Assembly (NCBI RefSeq): GCF_040750395.1
Contig: NZ_JBFLVD010000017.1
Location: 62,001 to 126,000, forward strand
Direction of reading: 5' to 3'
Source: Scandinavium sp002470465
GTDB taxonomy: Bacteria; Pseudomonadota; Gammaproteobacteria; Enterobacterales; Enterobacteriaceae
Length of the DNA: 64,000 nt
Within the stretch, counting starts at the first letter, position 1, and every line of letters starts with the position of its first letter. Position numbers and translations under genes: made by a program. The notes under the pieces were generated by a model. That model made no database searches, was not told the DNA's origin, and worked only from the letters and a program-made list of their open reading frames with translations. Shown one piece after another: positions 42,837 to 51,720 of this stretch.

Positions 42837-43798
42837 AACAGCGGATCCAGGCTCTCGTAGGTCATGCAGGGCAAATTGCTATCCGGCCAGCGACGAATCA
42901 GTTGAGCCTGCATCAGGTTCAGCGTGTCGAGGCCAGGCATGGTATCCGGCGTCAGCCAGGCCGCAATACGCGCCAGCTGAGTGAGAGCGAGGCTTGACTC
43001 GATTGATGAGCTGATCACCGCGGTTAATCCCTGCGCATGCGCCGCAGCCACTTGTTCGCATACGCGCTGCAGGCTACCGGTAAGCGTCGGTTTGATGACC
43101 ACCGCTTTTACGCCGGGTTCCGCCGTGAAGGTAAAACCGGCTTCGCGCAGGCTTTCATCCCAGGCGATCGCAATGCCGGTTTCCTGCGCGAACGCACGGG
43201 AATCGTCACGGCTGCGGCACGGTTCTTCAATAAACGCGATACGCGGGCGGTATTCCGGATTAACGTACTTCGCAAACTGCTGAGCCTTGAGCGGCGTCCA
43301 GGCCCGATTGGCATCCAGGCGCAGCTGTAAGTCAGGAATCGCTTCCAGCAGCAGGTTGACGACCATGCCGTCGCGAACCGCTTCCCAGAGCCCCACTTTC
43401 ACTTTCGCAACCTTTTCGCCGGGCATCGCCTCAAGCACGGCAAACAGCTCATCCGGATCGCCGGTACAGAGCGGTGCCGCGCGGTAATCGGCGGCCAGCG
43501 GTAGCTCGTTGTGCAGCTCTGCCAGCGCACAGCTCAGGCCAAAGGCTGCGGAAGGTAACGGCGGAAGTTCAGGATCATTCCCCTGCTGCCAGGCCTGGAC
43601 CCAGGCCATCACGGCGACCTGCGCCTCTTCTAACGTTTCCAGGCTGAATCCCGGCAAGGGTGAGATCTCTCCCCAGCCTTCGGCTTCGCCCAGGCGCAGC
43701 CGCACGAAGAGCCCATCGCGGGTTTTCAGTCGCCGCTCGCGCAGAACCACTCCCGCATCCATGGGGATCTGCCAGCGGTATACCTGGGCGTTGCGCAT
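42833..43798 (-). CDS. menC: o-Succinylbenzoate synthase MenC
   Basis: The protein has 321 residues (E. coli 320), of the enolase superfamily. The acid/base lysine (KVAKVKVGLWEA), the metal ligands in LRLDANRAWT, AFIEEPC and IAWDESLRE, and the second lysine (AVVIKPTLTGS) are all visible. It dehydrates SHCHC to o-succinylbenzoate. It overlaps menB by 1 base and menE by 4. Confidence 0.97.
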   Translation of the reverse strand: MRNAQVYRWQIPMDAGVVLRERRLKTRDGLFVRLRLGEAEGWGEISPLPGFSLETLEEAQVAVMAWVQAWQQGNDPELPPLPSAAFGLSCALAELHNELPLAADYRAAPLCTGDPDELFAVLEAMPGEKVAKVKVGLWEAVRDGMVVNLLLEAIPDLQLRLDANRAWTPLKAQQFAKYVNPEYRPRIAFIEEPCRSRDDSRAFAQETGIAIAWDESLREAGFTFTAEPGVKAVVIKPTLTGSLQRVCEQVAAAHAQGLTAVISSSIESSLALTQLARIAAWLTPDTMPGLDTLNLMQAQLIRRWPDSNLPCMTYESLDPLL

Positions 43799-44655
43799 TA
43801 TGGATTCCGTTTGAATTTGCTGAAATCAGACTGACGCTTCTGGTTGAAGGCGTTGCGGCCTTCCTGGCCTTCTTCGGTCATGTAGAACAGCATAGTAGCG
43901 TTACCGGCCAGCTCCTGAAGACCTGCCTGACCATCGCAGTCGGCATTAAGTGCTGCTTTCAGGCAACGCAGAGCCATCGGGCTGTTTTGCAGCATTTCAC
44001 GGCACCAGCGAACGGTCTCTTTTTCCAGATCGGCCAGCGGAACAACGGTGTTGACCAGGCCCATATCCAGCGCGGCTTTTGCGTCGTACTGACGGCACAG
44101 GAACCAGATTTCACGCGCTTTTTTCTGCCCCACGATGCGGGCCATGTAGGCTGCACCCCAGCCGCCGTCAAACGAGCCGACTTTCGGGCCGGTCTGGCCG
44201 AAGATCGCGTTTTCAGCTGCGATGGTCAGATCGCACATCATGTGCAGCACGTGGCCGCCGCCGATGGAGTAACCCGCCACCATCGCCACGACCGGTTTCG
44301 GGCAGGTGCGAATCTGACGCTGGAAGTCCAGCACGTTCAGGTGATGCGTGCCGGCATCGTCCTGATATCCGCCGTAGTCGCCGCGCACTTTCTGATCGCC
44401 GCCCGCGCAGAAGGCTTTGTCGCCTTCACCGGTAAGCACGATCACACCAACGTTATCGTCGTAGCGAGCGTCGGCCAGCGCCTGAATCATCTCTTTGACG
44501 GTCAGCGGACGGAACGCGTTACGCACCTGTGGACGATTGATGGTGATTTTAGCGATACCGTCAGCGGATTTCTGATAGCGGATGTCGGTAAAACCTTCGG
44601 AGCAGTCCTGCCATTCCACCGGGGCGTAGAGCATTTTTTCATCAGGGTAAATCAT
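43798..44655 (-). CDS. menB: 1,4-Dihydroxy-2-naphthoyl-CoA synthase MenB
   Basis: The protein has 285 residues, identical in length to E. coli MenB, and is a crotonase-fold enzyme closing the naphthoquinone ring. The oxyanion-hole motifs (GDKAFCAGGDQK and VAGYSIGGGHVLHMMCDL) and the downstream QTGPKVGSFDGGWG segment are intact. It is translated between menH and menC with a 15-base gap upstream. Confidence 0.98.
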   Translation of the reverse strand: MIYPDEKMLYAPVEWQDCSEGFTDIRYQKSADGIAKITINRPQVRNAFRPLTVKEMIQALADARYDDNVGVIVLTGEGDKAFCAGGDQKVRGDYGGYQDDAGTHHLNVLDFQRQIRTCPKPVVAMVAGYSIGGGHVLHMMCDLTIAAENAIFGQTGPKVGSFDGGWGAAYMARIVGQKKAREIWFLCRQYDAKAALDMGLVNTVVPLADLEKETVRWCREMLQNSPMALRCLKAALNADCDGQAGLQELAGNATMLFYMTEEGQEGRNAFNQKRQSDFSKFKRNP

Positions 44656-44670
44656 CAGTTTGTCCTGTCG

Positions 44671-45432
44671 TCAGTCGTTCAGAATCTGTGCCAGACAGTG
44701 TGCGACCGCTGCGGGATTTTCCCGGTGGGCGTTATGTCCGGCGTGAGGAATAAGGTGATACGGCGCGGCCAGCGCCTGCGCAATGGCGCGGAATTTTGCA
44801 TCGCGCTCGCCGCATAAGTACCAGAAAGCATAGTCACGCTGGCTTAGCGCCGCGCGTAAATCTGGCTGTACCGCAAGCGACGTTGCCATCAGCATGTCAG
44901 CCAGCCGTGAACCGTTGTTGCTGGCACGTAGCCCCACCAGAGCCTGACGCTGGCTTTCATTCAGCGAAGCAAACACCGGCTGGCGGTACCAGGCATCAAA
45001 AACTCGGGTGAGCGGTTCGGTGCGAAAACGTTTATCCCATTGTACATCGGAAGCCAGGCGCATTTTGCGGGCTTCCTCATCCTGAAGGCCGGGATGACCG
45101 CCCTCAACAATAATGCCTTTCAGGCCAGGCAACGCTCCCTGAGAAGCAGCATACATCGCCACGCGGCCACCCAACGAATAGCCAATCAGCCAGCACGCCG
45201 CAACGTTGTAGCTTGCCAATGTTTCCTGTATTTCCCGAGATACATCGTCAAACCCCGTCACCGGAACATCAGCGCTGCCGTGATGGCCAGGCAAATCGAG
45301 ATACAACCGGGGAAATTGACTCAGCGATTCACCGACCGCTTGCCACTCCCGGTTATCGCCGGAAAAGCCGTGCAGAAAAACCAGCCAGGGCCGCTCTTTC
45401 TCACCTCCACGGGCAACGGCGTTTAGCGTCAT
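44671..45432 (-). CDS. menH: SHCHC synthase MenH
   Basis: The protein has 253 residues (E. coli 252), an alpha/beta hydrolase fold lyase. The nucleophile Ser86 is in LIGYSLGGR, the oxyanion-region LHGFSGDNREW is near residue 20, and the catalytic histidine is in PHAGHNAHRENP. It eliminates pyruvate from SEPHCHC. The first four bases overlap the end of menD. Confidence 0.96.
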   Translation of the reverse strand: MTLNAVARGGEKERPWLVFLHGFSGDNREWQAVGESLSQFPRLYLDLPGHHGSADVPVTGFDDVSREIQETLASYNVAACWLIGYSLGGRVAMYAASQGALPGLKGIIVEGGHPGLQDEEARKMRLASDVQWDKRFRTEPLTRVFDAWYRQPVFASLNESQRQALVGLRASNNGSRLADMLMATSLAVQPDLRAALSQRDYAFWYLCGERDAKFRAIAQALAAPYHLIPHAGHNAHRENPAAVAHCLAQILND

Positions 45433-47099
45433 AGCTGGCTGACCTGCGCGAGCAGATGTTGCAGGGTTTGCGCGCCGTCTGTGTCATTGACGACCAGTTC
45501 GATAACCGTCGTCACCGGCTGTCGCCACGCGCCGCTCAGGGCATCTTCCAGCTCAGCCCAGCTTTCGGGGCGGTGATAACGCAGGCCAAACAGCTTCGCC
45601 GCGTGCCCGAAGTTGACGTTTTGCGGCATCAGGTAGAAGCGCTCGCGCTCTTCGGCGGGCGTCGGCAACAGGGAGAAAATCTGTCCACCGTTGTTGTTCA
45701 CCACAATCAGCACCAGCGGCGCGGAAACCTGCCGCAGCAGCGCCAGACCGTTGAGATCGTAAAGCGCGGAGAGGTCGCCCACTATCGCGAGTGTGGATTT
45801 GGCGCTGCCGCGCTGTACGCCAGCGGCGGTGGAAATCAGCCCGTCGATGCCGCTGGCACCACGGTTGCTGTACACCGGATAACCCGCCGGAAGCTGTCCC
45901 AGCGCGTCAATCAGGCGCACCACCAGGCTGTTGCCAACGAACAGCTGGCCTTGCTCCGGCAGATAGTCACTGATGCGGTGCGCAAGCTGCGCTTCACCGA
46001 AGGTTTCGCGCTGCGCCACCGTCATTTTCCACGCCTGCTCTGAAAGCCGCGGGATAGCCGCACTCCAGCCCTGACGGTGCTCCGCCGGGTGCTGGTCGAG
46101 CCATTTATCTATTTCGCAGACCAGCCTGCGCCCGCGATGATGAGCCGGATCCAGCCTGCCTGGGAGATTATCCACCAGCCAGTATTCATCCGGCTCGCAG
46201 GTAGCCTGCCATTGCAGGAGGCGCTTGCCCGTCAGGCTGCTGCCGAACTGGATGACAATCTGCGCCTGAGCCAGTTCACTGACCGCTTTGGCATTGCCCA
46301 GCCATAAATCCGCACACGGCAGCGGCTGCCCGGTTTGCGACAGCACGTCGCCAATCAGCGGCCAGCCGAGGGTTTTCGCCCACTCGACCACCTTTTTACC
46401 TTCCGCCGCGCTCATGCGCCCGGCCACGACAACGCCGCGCTTTTGCCGCCAGAAGAACCAGTCGCGCTGCTTTTCGCTTTCCAGCAGCAGGCCTTCGCGC
46501 AGCCAGGGTTTGTCGCTCTGCCACCAGTTGCCAAGCGCCCGCTGCCACTCAAGCCCGGTTTCGTCCATTTCGCCATATAGCGGCTCCGCGAAAGGACAGT
46601 TGATGTGTACACCACCGCCGTGCAGCTGCCCCAGCGCATTATCAATCGACGACACCAGCCAGCGGGCGGGAATATCCTGGCTCGGGCGCGGCAAAGAAAG
46701 GGTTTGAGAAGGATGAGAGCTGAACATGCCCGGCTGGCGAATCGCCTGATTGGCGCCGCAGTCGATAAGCTCCGGCGGCCTGTCCGCCGTCAGCAGGATC
46801 AGTTTTTCACCGGTCAGACCCGCTTCAATCAGCGCAGGATAGAGATTCGCAACCGCCGTACCGGAGGTGACGATCACCGCCACGGGCTGTCGGCTGCTTT
46901 TTGCCAGCCCCAGCGCCAGGTGACCCAGGCCACGCTCGTCAAAATGGGTGTGAGCAATCAGTGCGCGATTTTCTGCCGCCGCCAGCGTCAACGGCGTGGA
47001 ACGCGAACCCGGCGCAATACAGACGTGCTGCACGCCGTGGCGGGTTAAAGCTTCGAGGATCACCGCCGCCCAGCGTCGGTTAAATGCGCTTACTGACAT
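45429..47099 (-). CDS. menD: SEPHCHC synthase MenD
   Basis: The protein has 556 residues from the ATG at 47099 (MSVSAFNRRWAAVILEAL), the same as E. coli; an in-frame TTG further upstream is not needed. It is thiamine-diphosphate dependent: the catalytic glutamate is in the THFDERGLGHLALGL region, and the cofactor motif reads GDLSALYDLNGLALLRQ ... NNNGGQIFSLLP. It adds 2-oxoglutarate to isochorismate, the first committed step of menaquinone synthesis. The gap to menF is 78 bases. Confidence 0.97.
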   Translation of the reverse strand: MSVSAFNRRWAAVILEALTRHGVQHVCIAPGSRSTPLTLAAAENRALIAHTHFDERGLGHLALGLAKSSRQPVAVIVTSGTAVANLYPALIEAGLTGEKLILLTADRPPELIDCGANQAIRQPGMFSSHPSQTLSLPRPSQDIPARWLVSSIDNALGQLHGGGVHINCPFAEPLYGEMDETGLEWQRALGNWWQSDKPWLREGLLLESEKQRDWFFWRQKRGVVVAGRMSAAEGKKVVEWAKTLGWPLIGDVLSQTGQPLPCADLWLGNAKAVSELAQAQIVIQFGSSLTGKRLLQWQATCEPDEYWLVDNLPGRLDPAHHRGRRLVCEIDKWLDQHPAEHRQGWSAAIPRLSEQAWKMTVAQRETFGEAQLAHRISDYLPEQGQLFVGNSLVVRLIDALGQLPAGYPVYSNRGASGIDGLISTAAGVQRGSAKSTLAIVGDLSALYDLNGLALLRQVSAPLVLIVVNNNGGQIFSLLPTPAEERERFYLMPQNVNFGHAAKLFGLRYHRPESWAELEDALSGAWRQPVTTVIELVVNDTDGAQTLQHLLAQVSQL

Positions 47100-47177
47100 G
47101 AGATTGTCCGGTATCAATTTTGCAAATAATTATAGATGAGCGATGACGACAGGTTATTGATATGCGTCGGTTATCTG

Positions 47178-48467
47178 TTATTCAGGCAGCAGCAGCGATC
47201 GTAACCCCGCCGCTTTTTGCGTGATCTCCTGCCACTCCTGCTCAGGGTCCGATCCGCGAACAATTCCCGCCCCGGCGTACAGCCGAACGACGTCGCCACT
47301 CACTTTTGCAGAGCGCAGCGCAACGCAAAATTCGCTCTGGTGCAGGCTAAGATACCCGGCAGAGCCCGCATACCACTCACGCGTAAAGGGCTCATGCTGT
47401 TCGAGAAACTGCCGAGCCTGCTCGCGCGGCAATCCGGCCACGGCGGCAGTAGGCTGTAGCTGGACCAGGCAGCGCGCGTCGTCCGGTGCCTGGAGTTCGG
47501 CCTGAATGCGACGGCGCAGATGCTGGACCTTACGCAGGCGAATCACCTGCGGCGGCAGCACCTCCAGCGCGCTGACGTCCTGCTGGAGACGCTGGCAGAT
47601 GTCCTCAACGACCAGCAAATTTTCCCGCTGATTTTTGTCATCCTGCATGAGCCAATCTGCCAGATGATCTGCCTGCTTGTCGTCTGGATGGCTGGCTACG
47701 GTGCCCGCCAGCGCCTCCGTGAGAAGCTGGGTGCCCTGCCGCTGCCAGAGTCTCTCCGGCGTGGAGCCAAGAAAGGCGTTTTGCGCGTCAAAGGCCATCA
47801 GGAAATGGTAACAGTTGAGGTTCACGCGGCGGCTGGCCGCCATCATCGCCCCCGCATGCAGGGGCGCAGCGAAACGTAAATCGGTGGCGCGAGCGAGAAC
47901 AACTTTGTCCAGCACGCCGTTGGCGATTGTCTCGGTGGCCGTTTGAATCAAACGCACCCAGCCTGCGCGATCGGGATAGTGGCGTTCATTTTTGAGCTCG
48001 CCGCTGAGCAACGGCAGCGGACGTGAAGGCTGAAGAGTGGTCAAAAATTCCCGCGCCGCGGCGGCATCGTCACGTAAGGAAACGTCACTACTGAGCGTCA
48101 GCCGCAACGAGGCTTTGCCCGCATGACGACGCCACTCTACCCGGGGAAGAAACAGCTGCCCGTCGCGAGGTTCAAAGGCATTCAGCCCCCAGATTCGCAG
48201 ATCGGCCTGGGCTTCCTGCAAACAGTCAGCGGCATCAGAAAGAGAAGAAAAGTGACAGACGGCGCCCAGCGCCGCCGCTTCTTCCTGACCGTTGCGGTGT
48301 TGCCAGTAAAATTGGGGGAAAGCAGACTGACTGCTTAACCAGCTCAGCGGGTCAAAGGCGTCATTCAGAGGGAAGGGAGTGTCAAAAATTCGCGAGCCGG
48401 GCGCATCAGGTAAGTCGTCAGTCAGAAAAGCCAGCAGGCCTTCCAGCGCAGCGGTAATGGAATGCAC
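47178..48467 (-). CDS. menF: Isochorismate synthase MenF
   Basis: The protein has 429 residues from a GTG start at 48467 (VHSITAALEGLL), with AAGGGAGA eight bases upstream; E. coli MenF has 431. The frame remains open upstream to 48497, but that codon lacks a ribosome-binding site. The chorismate-binding domain is recognisable by KVVLARAT, TEALAGTVA, NLLVVEDI and FTREWYAGSAGYLS. It converts chorismate to isochorismate for menaquinone; first gene of the men operon. Confidence 0.95.
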   Translation of the reverse strand: MHSITAALEGLLAFLTDDLPDAPGSRIFDTPFPLNDAFDPLSWLSSQSAFPQFYWQHRNGQEEAAALGAVCHFSSLSDAADCLQEAQADLRIWGLNAFEPRDGQLFLPRVEWRRHAGKASLRLTLSSDVSLRDDAAAAREFLTTLQPSRPLPLLSGELKNERHYPDRAGWVRLIQTATETIANGVLDKVVLARATDLRFAAPLHAGAMMAASRRVNLNCYHFLMAFDAQNAFLGSTPERLWQRQGTQLLTEALAGTVASHPDDKQADHLADWLMQDDKNQRENLLVVEDICQRLQQDVSALEVLPPQVIRLRKVQHLRRRIQAELQAPDDARCLVQLQPTAAVAGLPREQARQFLEQHEPFTREWYAGSAGYLSLHQSEFCVALRSAKVSGDVVRLYAGAGIVRGSDPEQEWQEITQKAAGLRSLLLPE

Positions 48468-48489
48468 GCGAATCTCCCTTTGATATAAA

Positions 48490-48530
48490 CCATGCATTAT
48501 AAAGGGTACTGCCCTAAAAAAGCAGTACCC
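48490..48530 (-). promoter_or_regulatory. Hairpin and possible menF promoter after elaB
   Basis: A nine-pair stem GGGTACTGC/GCAGTACCC (48504-48512 with 48522-48530) lies between elaB and menF, both read on the minus strand. It is followed on that strand by TTTATAATGC, so it may end elaB. The TATAAT in that tail is a good -10 for menF, placing terminator and promoter on top of each other. Confidence 0.55.
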
Positions 48531-48563
48531 ATGACGAGGGAGCGGATTTTTGCAGTTTGCAGC

Positions 48564-48869
48564 CTAACGCCGTGCCAGCAGCAGCCCTAACACCAGCCCA
48601 ACGGCGGCACCCACGCCAATACCTTGCCAGGGTTTTTCGTGTACGTAGTCATCGGCACGGGTCACGGCCTGTTTCGCCCGGTAGTAATAGGTGTCAGAAG
48701 CCTGACTTACGCGGGACTGAACGTCCTGCAGTGCTCTTTCGGCACGCAGCTTAAGCTCGATATACTTCTGGTCAGCGGGATCGCCGGAAAAGCTTAAGAC
48801 CTCTTCCAGAGTGTCACTCAGCAGGGCCAGGTCATCATCAATGTGTGATTCATAAGAACGATATGCCAT
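48564..48869 (-). CDS. elaB: ElaB, DUF883 membrane-anchored ribosome-associated protein
   Basis: The protein has 101 residues (as in E. coli). A helical, charged N-terminal part with coiled-coil character (about 10-70) is followed by a C-terminal hydrophobic glycine-rich segment GIGVGAAVGLVLGLLLARR that anchors it in the inner membrane. DUF883 proteins (ElaB, YqjD, YgaM) are stationary-phase, RpoS-controlled and bind ribosomes. It is a single gene between elaA and menF, all on the minus strand. Confidence 0.93.
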   Translation of the reverse strand: MAYRSYESHIDDDLALLSDTLEEVLSFSGDPADQKYIELKLRAERALQDVQSRVSQASDTYYYRAKQAVTRADDYVHEKPWQGIGVGAAVGLVLGLLLARR

Positions 48870-48915
48870 CAGTTTTCTCCATGGTTAAACCTGTCCGCTA
48901 ACTATAGACAATGCT

Positions 48916-49374
48916 TCAGGATCTCGCTTCCCGCGCCATACCGATGTGCGGAATGCCGTCTTCGTCATAGACGTCGGTAACGGGAGTAAAACCGAAGTGG
49001 GCATAAAACGCCTGAAGATGCGCCTGTGCCCCCAGATACAGCGCCTTCTGCGGCCAGTGTTGCTCGCAGCTGGCGAGGGTTTGCTCCATCAGCTTCACGC
49101 CGAGTTTTTCCCCGCGAACGGCCTGGCTGACAATCACCCGGCCTATCACCACGGGCTCAAATTCATCGCCACTTTTCAGAATCCTCGCATACGCCACCAG
49201 CTTACCGTCGCGCCAGCCGAGGATGTGCCGGTTCTCGCCGACAAGATCGTCGCCGTCTACATCCTGGTACGGACAGGCCTGCTCGACGACAAAGACCTCA
49301 CAGCGTAGCTGCAACAAGGCGTACAGTTGTTGGACGGTTAACTGGCTGTGGTGAAGATCGTGCCACTGGATCAT
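48916..49374 (-). CDS. elaA: GNAT-family acetyltransferase ElaA
   Basis: The protein has 152 residues (E. coli 153) from the ATG at 49374 (MIQWHDLHHSQLTVQQ). The frame is open upstream, but that part would run through the divergent rbn gene. GNAT motifs are visible: the acetyl-CoA-binding IGRVIVSQAVRGEKLGVKLM and the beta-strand/loop YLGAQAHLQAFYAHFGF. The substrate is unknown. It is divergent from rbn with 48 bases between the starts. Confidence 0.95.
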   Translation of the reverse strand: MIQWHDLHHSQLTVQQLYALLQLRCEVFVVEQACPYQDVDGDDLVGENRHILGWRDGKLVAYARILKSGDEFEPVVIGRVIVSQAVRGEKLGVKLMEQTLASCEQHWPQKALYLGAQAHLQAFYAHFGFTPVTDVYDEDGIPHIGMAREARS

Positions 49375-49422
49375 TGTGCGCTCCGTTATACTCTGTGTTC
49401 TGGCCAAGAAGGAAAATGCGTT

Positions 49423-50343
49423 ATGGAATTGATTTTTCTCGGGACATCGGCAGGCGTTCCGACCCGTCACCGTAATATGACGTCGATAGTGCTTAATTTG
49501 CAACAACCGACGCTGTCGCAGATGTGGCTGTTCGACTGCGGAGAAGGGACCCAGCATCAGTTTCTGCGAACCAGCCACCACCCCGGCAAGCTCGATAAAA
49601 TCTTTATCACTCATCTGCACGGCGATCACCTTTTCGGTCTGCCGGGGCTGCTGTGCAGCCGCTCGATGCAGGGCAATCCTTCACCGCTTACGATTTACGG
49701 GCCAAAGGGCATCAGAGAGTTTGTTGAAACTGCCCTGCGCCTGAGCGGCTCCTGGACGGACTACCCGCTCACGATTGAAGAAATCAGCGAGGGTGAAGTT
49801 TTTGACGACGGCGCTTTCCGCGTGACGGCATATCCGCTCAGCCATCCGGTGGAATGCTTTGGCTACCGTATCGAACAGCATGATAAGCCTGGTCCCCTTG
49901 ATGCCGCACGATTGCTGGCTGACGGCATTAAAGCCGGTCCGCTTTTCCAGCAGTTAAAAAAAGGCCTTACGGTCACCATGCCGGACGGGCGTATCGTCAA
50001 TGGGAAGGATTATCTCGGCCCGAGCACGCCGGGTATTAAGCTTGCCATTTTCGGCGATACGGCGCCCTGCCCTGCAGCGCTGGAACTCGCCAAAAACGTA
50101 GACGTAATGGTGCATGAAACTACTCTCGAACATGCGATGGCGGAAAAAGCCAACAGTCGTGGGCATTCATCATCCGTGCAGGCAGCAGAGCTGGCCCGCG
50201 AGGCGAACGCTGGCAAGCTCATCATCACCCACGTGAGCTCCCGCTATGACTGGCAAGGCTGTCAGCACCTGCTGGCTGAGTGCCGCAGCGTATTTGAAGC
50301 CTGCGAACTGGCGGAAGATTTCAGCGTATTCCCTCTGGTTTAA
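49423..50343 (+). CDS. rbn: Ribonuclease BN (RNase Z homologue)
   Basis: The protein has 306 residues (E. coli 305), a metallo-beta-lactamase-fold nuclease. Zinc-binding motif THLHGDHLFG is at about 62-71, further ligands in YPLSHPVE, IFGDTAPC and ITHVSSRY, and the flexible-arm region is present. RNase BN/ElaC acts on tRNA 3' ends and other RNAs as an endo- or exonuclease. The ATG at 49423 (after AAGAAGGA) gives MELIFLGTSAGVP; an earlier in-frame ATG overlaps elaA and is rejected. The TAA stop at 50341-50343 lies inside the cheV promoter. Confidence 0.96.
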   Translation: MELIFLGTSAGVPTRHRNMTSIVLNLQQPTLSQMWLFDCGEGTQHQFLRTSHHPGKLDKIFITHLHGDHLFGLPGLLCSRSMQGNPSPLTIYGPKGIREFVETALRLSGSWTDYPLTIEEISEGEVFDDGAFRVTAYPLSHPVECFGYRIEQHDKPGPLDAARLLADGIKAGPLFQQLKKGLTVTMPDGRIVNGKDYLGPSTPGIKLAIFGDTAPCPAALELAKNVDVMVHETTLEHAMAEKANSRGHSSSVQAAELAREANAGKLIITHVSSRYDWQGCQHLLAECRSVFEACELAEDFSVFPLV

Positions 50344-50366
50344 CTTTTGCCCACAAATGCCGATAA
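50340..50366 (+). promoter_or_regulatory. Sigma-28 (FliA) promoter of cheV
   Basis: The -10 GCCGATAA (50359-50366) is a perfect match to the flagellar sigma-28 consensus. The -35 TTAACTTT (50340-50347) matches TAAAGTTT at 6 of 8 positions with the standard 11-base spacing. The -35 contains the rbn stop codon. Confidence 0.8.
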
Positions 50367-50406
50367 CAGAATAAAGGCTCAGCATTCTCTTCACTTTGAG
50401 GGCAAA

Positions 50407-51411
50407 ATGGACAATTTCCAGAAAGATATCGACGACAGGGCCAATCTGACCCTGTCTAACCGCTTTGAACTGCTGCTGTTCCGCCTGGGCGCATCGGCGG
50501 AGGGCGGCAAGTCAGAACTTTTCGGCATTAATGTATTTAAACTGCGCGAAATCGTTCCGATGCCCGCGTTCACCAAACCCGCGGGCATTAAGGCTCCGGT
50601 GATGGGCATGGTCAACATTCGCGACCAGATTATCCCGGTCATCGATCTGCCTTCCGTGCTCGGCTGCAAAGCGGAAAGCGGGTTAAACATTCTGCTGATC
50701 ACCGAGTACGCCCGCAGCGTTCAGGCGTTTGCAGTCGAATCGGTGGAAAACATTATTCGTCTCGACTGGACTCAGGTACATACGGCGGAAAAAGCCGTGA
50801 ACGGCCAGTACATCACCAGTATCGCCTGTCTCGACAACGACAAAGACAGCAACAACCTGGCGATGGTGATCGACGTTGAGCAGATTCTGTATGACATCGT
50901 GCCGGCCGATCACGATCTGCACGCCACTCGTCTGACCGCGCCGAAGCAAAGCATCAGGCCTGGCGCAACGGCGATTGTGGCGGAGGATTCAAAAGTGGCG
51001 CGCGCGATGCTGGAGAAAGGCCTGCACGCTATGGAAATCCCGGCGAAGATGCATGTCACCGGCCAGCAGGCCTGGGAAACTATCGAAAAGCTGGCGAAGG
51101 AAGCACAAACGGAAGGCGTGCCGGTTACCGATAAAATCGCGCTGGTGCTGACGGACCTCGAAATGCCGGAGATGGACGGCTTTACCCTGACCCGAAAAAT
51201 CAAATCCGACCCACGCCTGAAGGCCATTCCTGTGGTGATCCACTCCTCGCTCTCCGGGAACGCCAACGAAGACCATATCCGCAAAGTCAAAGCCGACGGC
51301 TACGTGGCGAAATTCGAAATTAACGAACTGTCGTCGGTGATTAAGGAAGTGCTGGAGCGCGCGGAGCGTCGTGAAGACGGACCGCTGATTAGCCGCTTAC
51401 AGTCCGTATGA
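50407..51411 (+). CDS. cheV: Chemotaxis protein CheV
   Basis: The protein has 334 residues. An N-terminal CheW-like coupling domain (about 15-165, FGINVFKLREIV, VMGMVNIRDQIIPVIDLP) is fused to a C-terminal receiver domain with acidic residues VAEDSK and phosphoacceptor near Asp250 (VLTDLEMPEMDG). CheV couples chemoreceptors to CheA, and its phosphorylation tunes adaptation. Salmonella has it near nuo; E. coli K-12 lacks it. The ATG at 50407 follows GAGGGCAAA; an in-frame ATG at 50357 lies within the promoter. It is a single gene with its own terminator. Confidence 0.95.
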   Translation: MDNFQKDIDDRANLTLSNRFELLLFRLGASAEGGKSELFGINVFKLREIVPMPAFTKPAGIKAPVMGMVNIRDQIIPVIDLPSVLGCKAESGLNILLITEYARSVQAFAVESVENIIRLDWTQVHTAEKAVNGQYITSIACLDNDKDSNNLAMVIDVEQILYDIVPADHDLHATRLTAPKQSIRPGATAIVAEDSKVARAMLEKGLHAMEIPAKMHVTGQQAWETIEKLAKEAQTEGVPVTDKIALVLTDLEMPEMDGFTLTRKIKSDPRLKAIPVVIHSSLSGNANEDHIRKVKADGYVAKFEINELSSVIKEVLERAERREDGPLISRLQSV

Positions 51412-51445
51412 TTCAGGTACGACTGAAGCTGCGCTAAGCGACGAC

Positions 51446-51489
51446 AGGGCCATGATGAGAAAGCACTCTCGTCTGGCCCTTTCTTTTTT
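51446..51489 (+). terminator. Terminator of cheV
   Basis: A long stem, AGGGCCA/TGGCCCT extended by GATGAGA/TCTCGTC (one G-T pair and a bulge), is followed by TTCTTTTTT. Confidence 0.9.
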
Positions 51490-51720
51490 AATAGCAGGAC
51501 CGTTCCCCACATAAGCAGCACCTCTTTTACTTAATCTGGAACTGGCGAATTTAACTTTTATCATTAAATAACAATCAGTTGTCTAATTAACCACCCCCTA
51601 AGAGTTACCGCCTCGCTACCCCTAACGCTCCCTCCAAAGCGCTTTCAACACAATAGAACAGGCGTACCATAGTTACAGGTATCACTTTCGAATATCACCC
51701 TGACAATCCGAGGATAAATT
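51490..51720 (+). promoter_or_regulatory. yeaR upstream region
   Basis: This AT-rich sequence (51530-51590) is followed by a C-rich block. One exact NarL heptamer (TACYYMT), TACCCCT, lies at 51617-51623; E. coli yeaR-yoaG is activated by nitrate-responsive NarL and repressed by NsrR. A possible -10 TACCAT is at 51665-51670, but its -35 (TTCAAC, spacing 15) is poor. GAGGA lies six bases before the GTG start at 51721. No other gene is visible. Confidence 0.45.
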
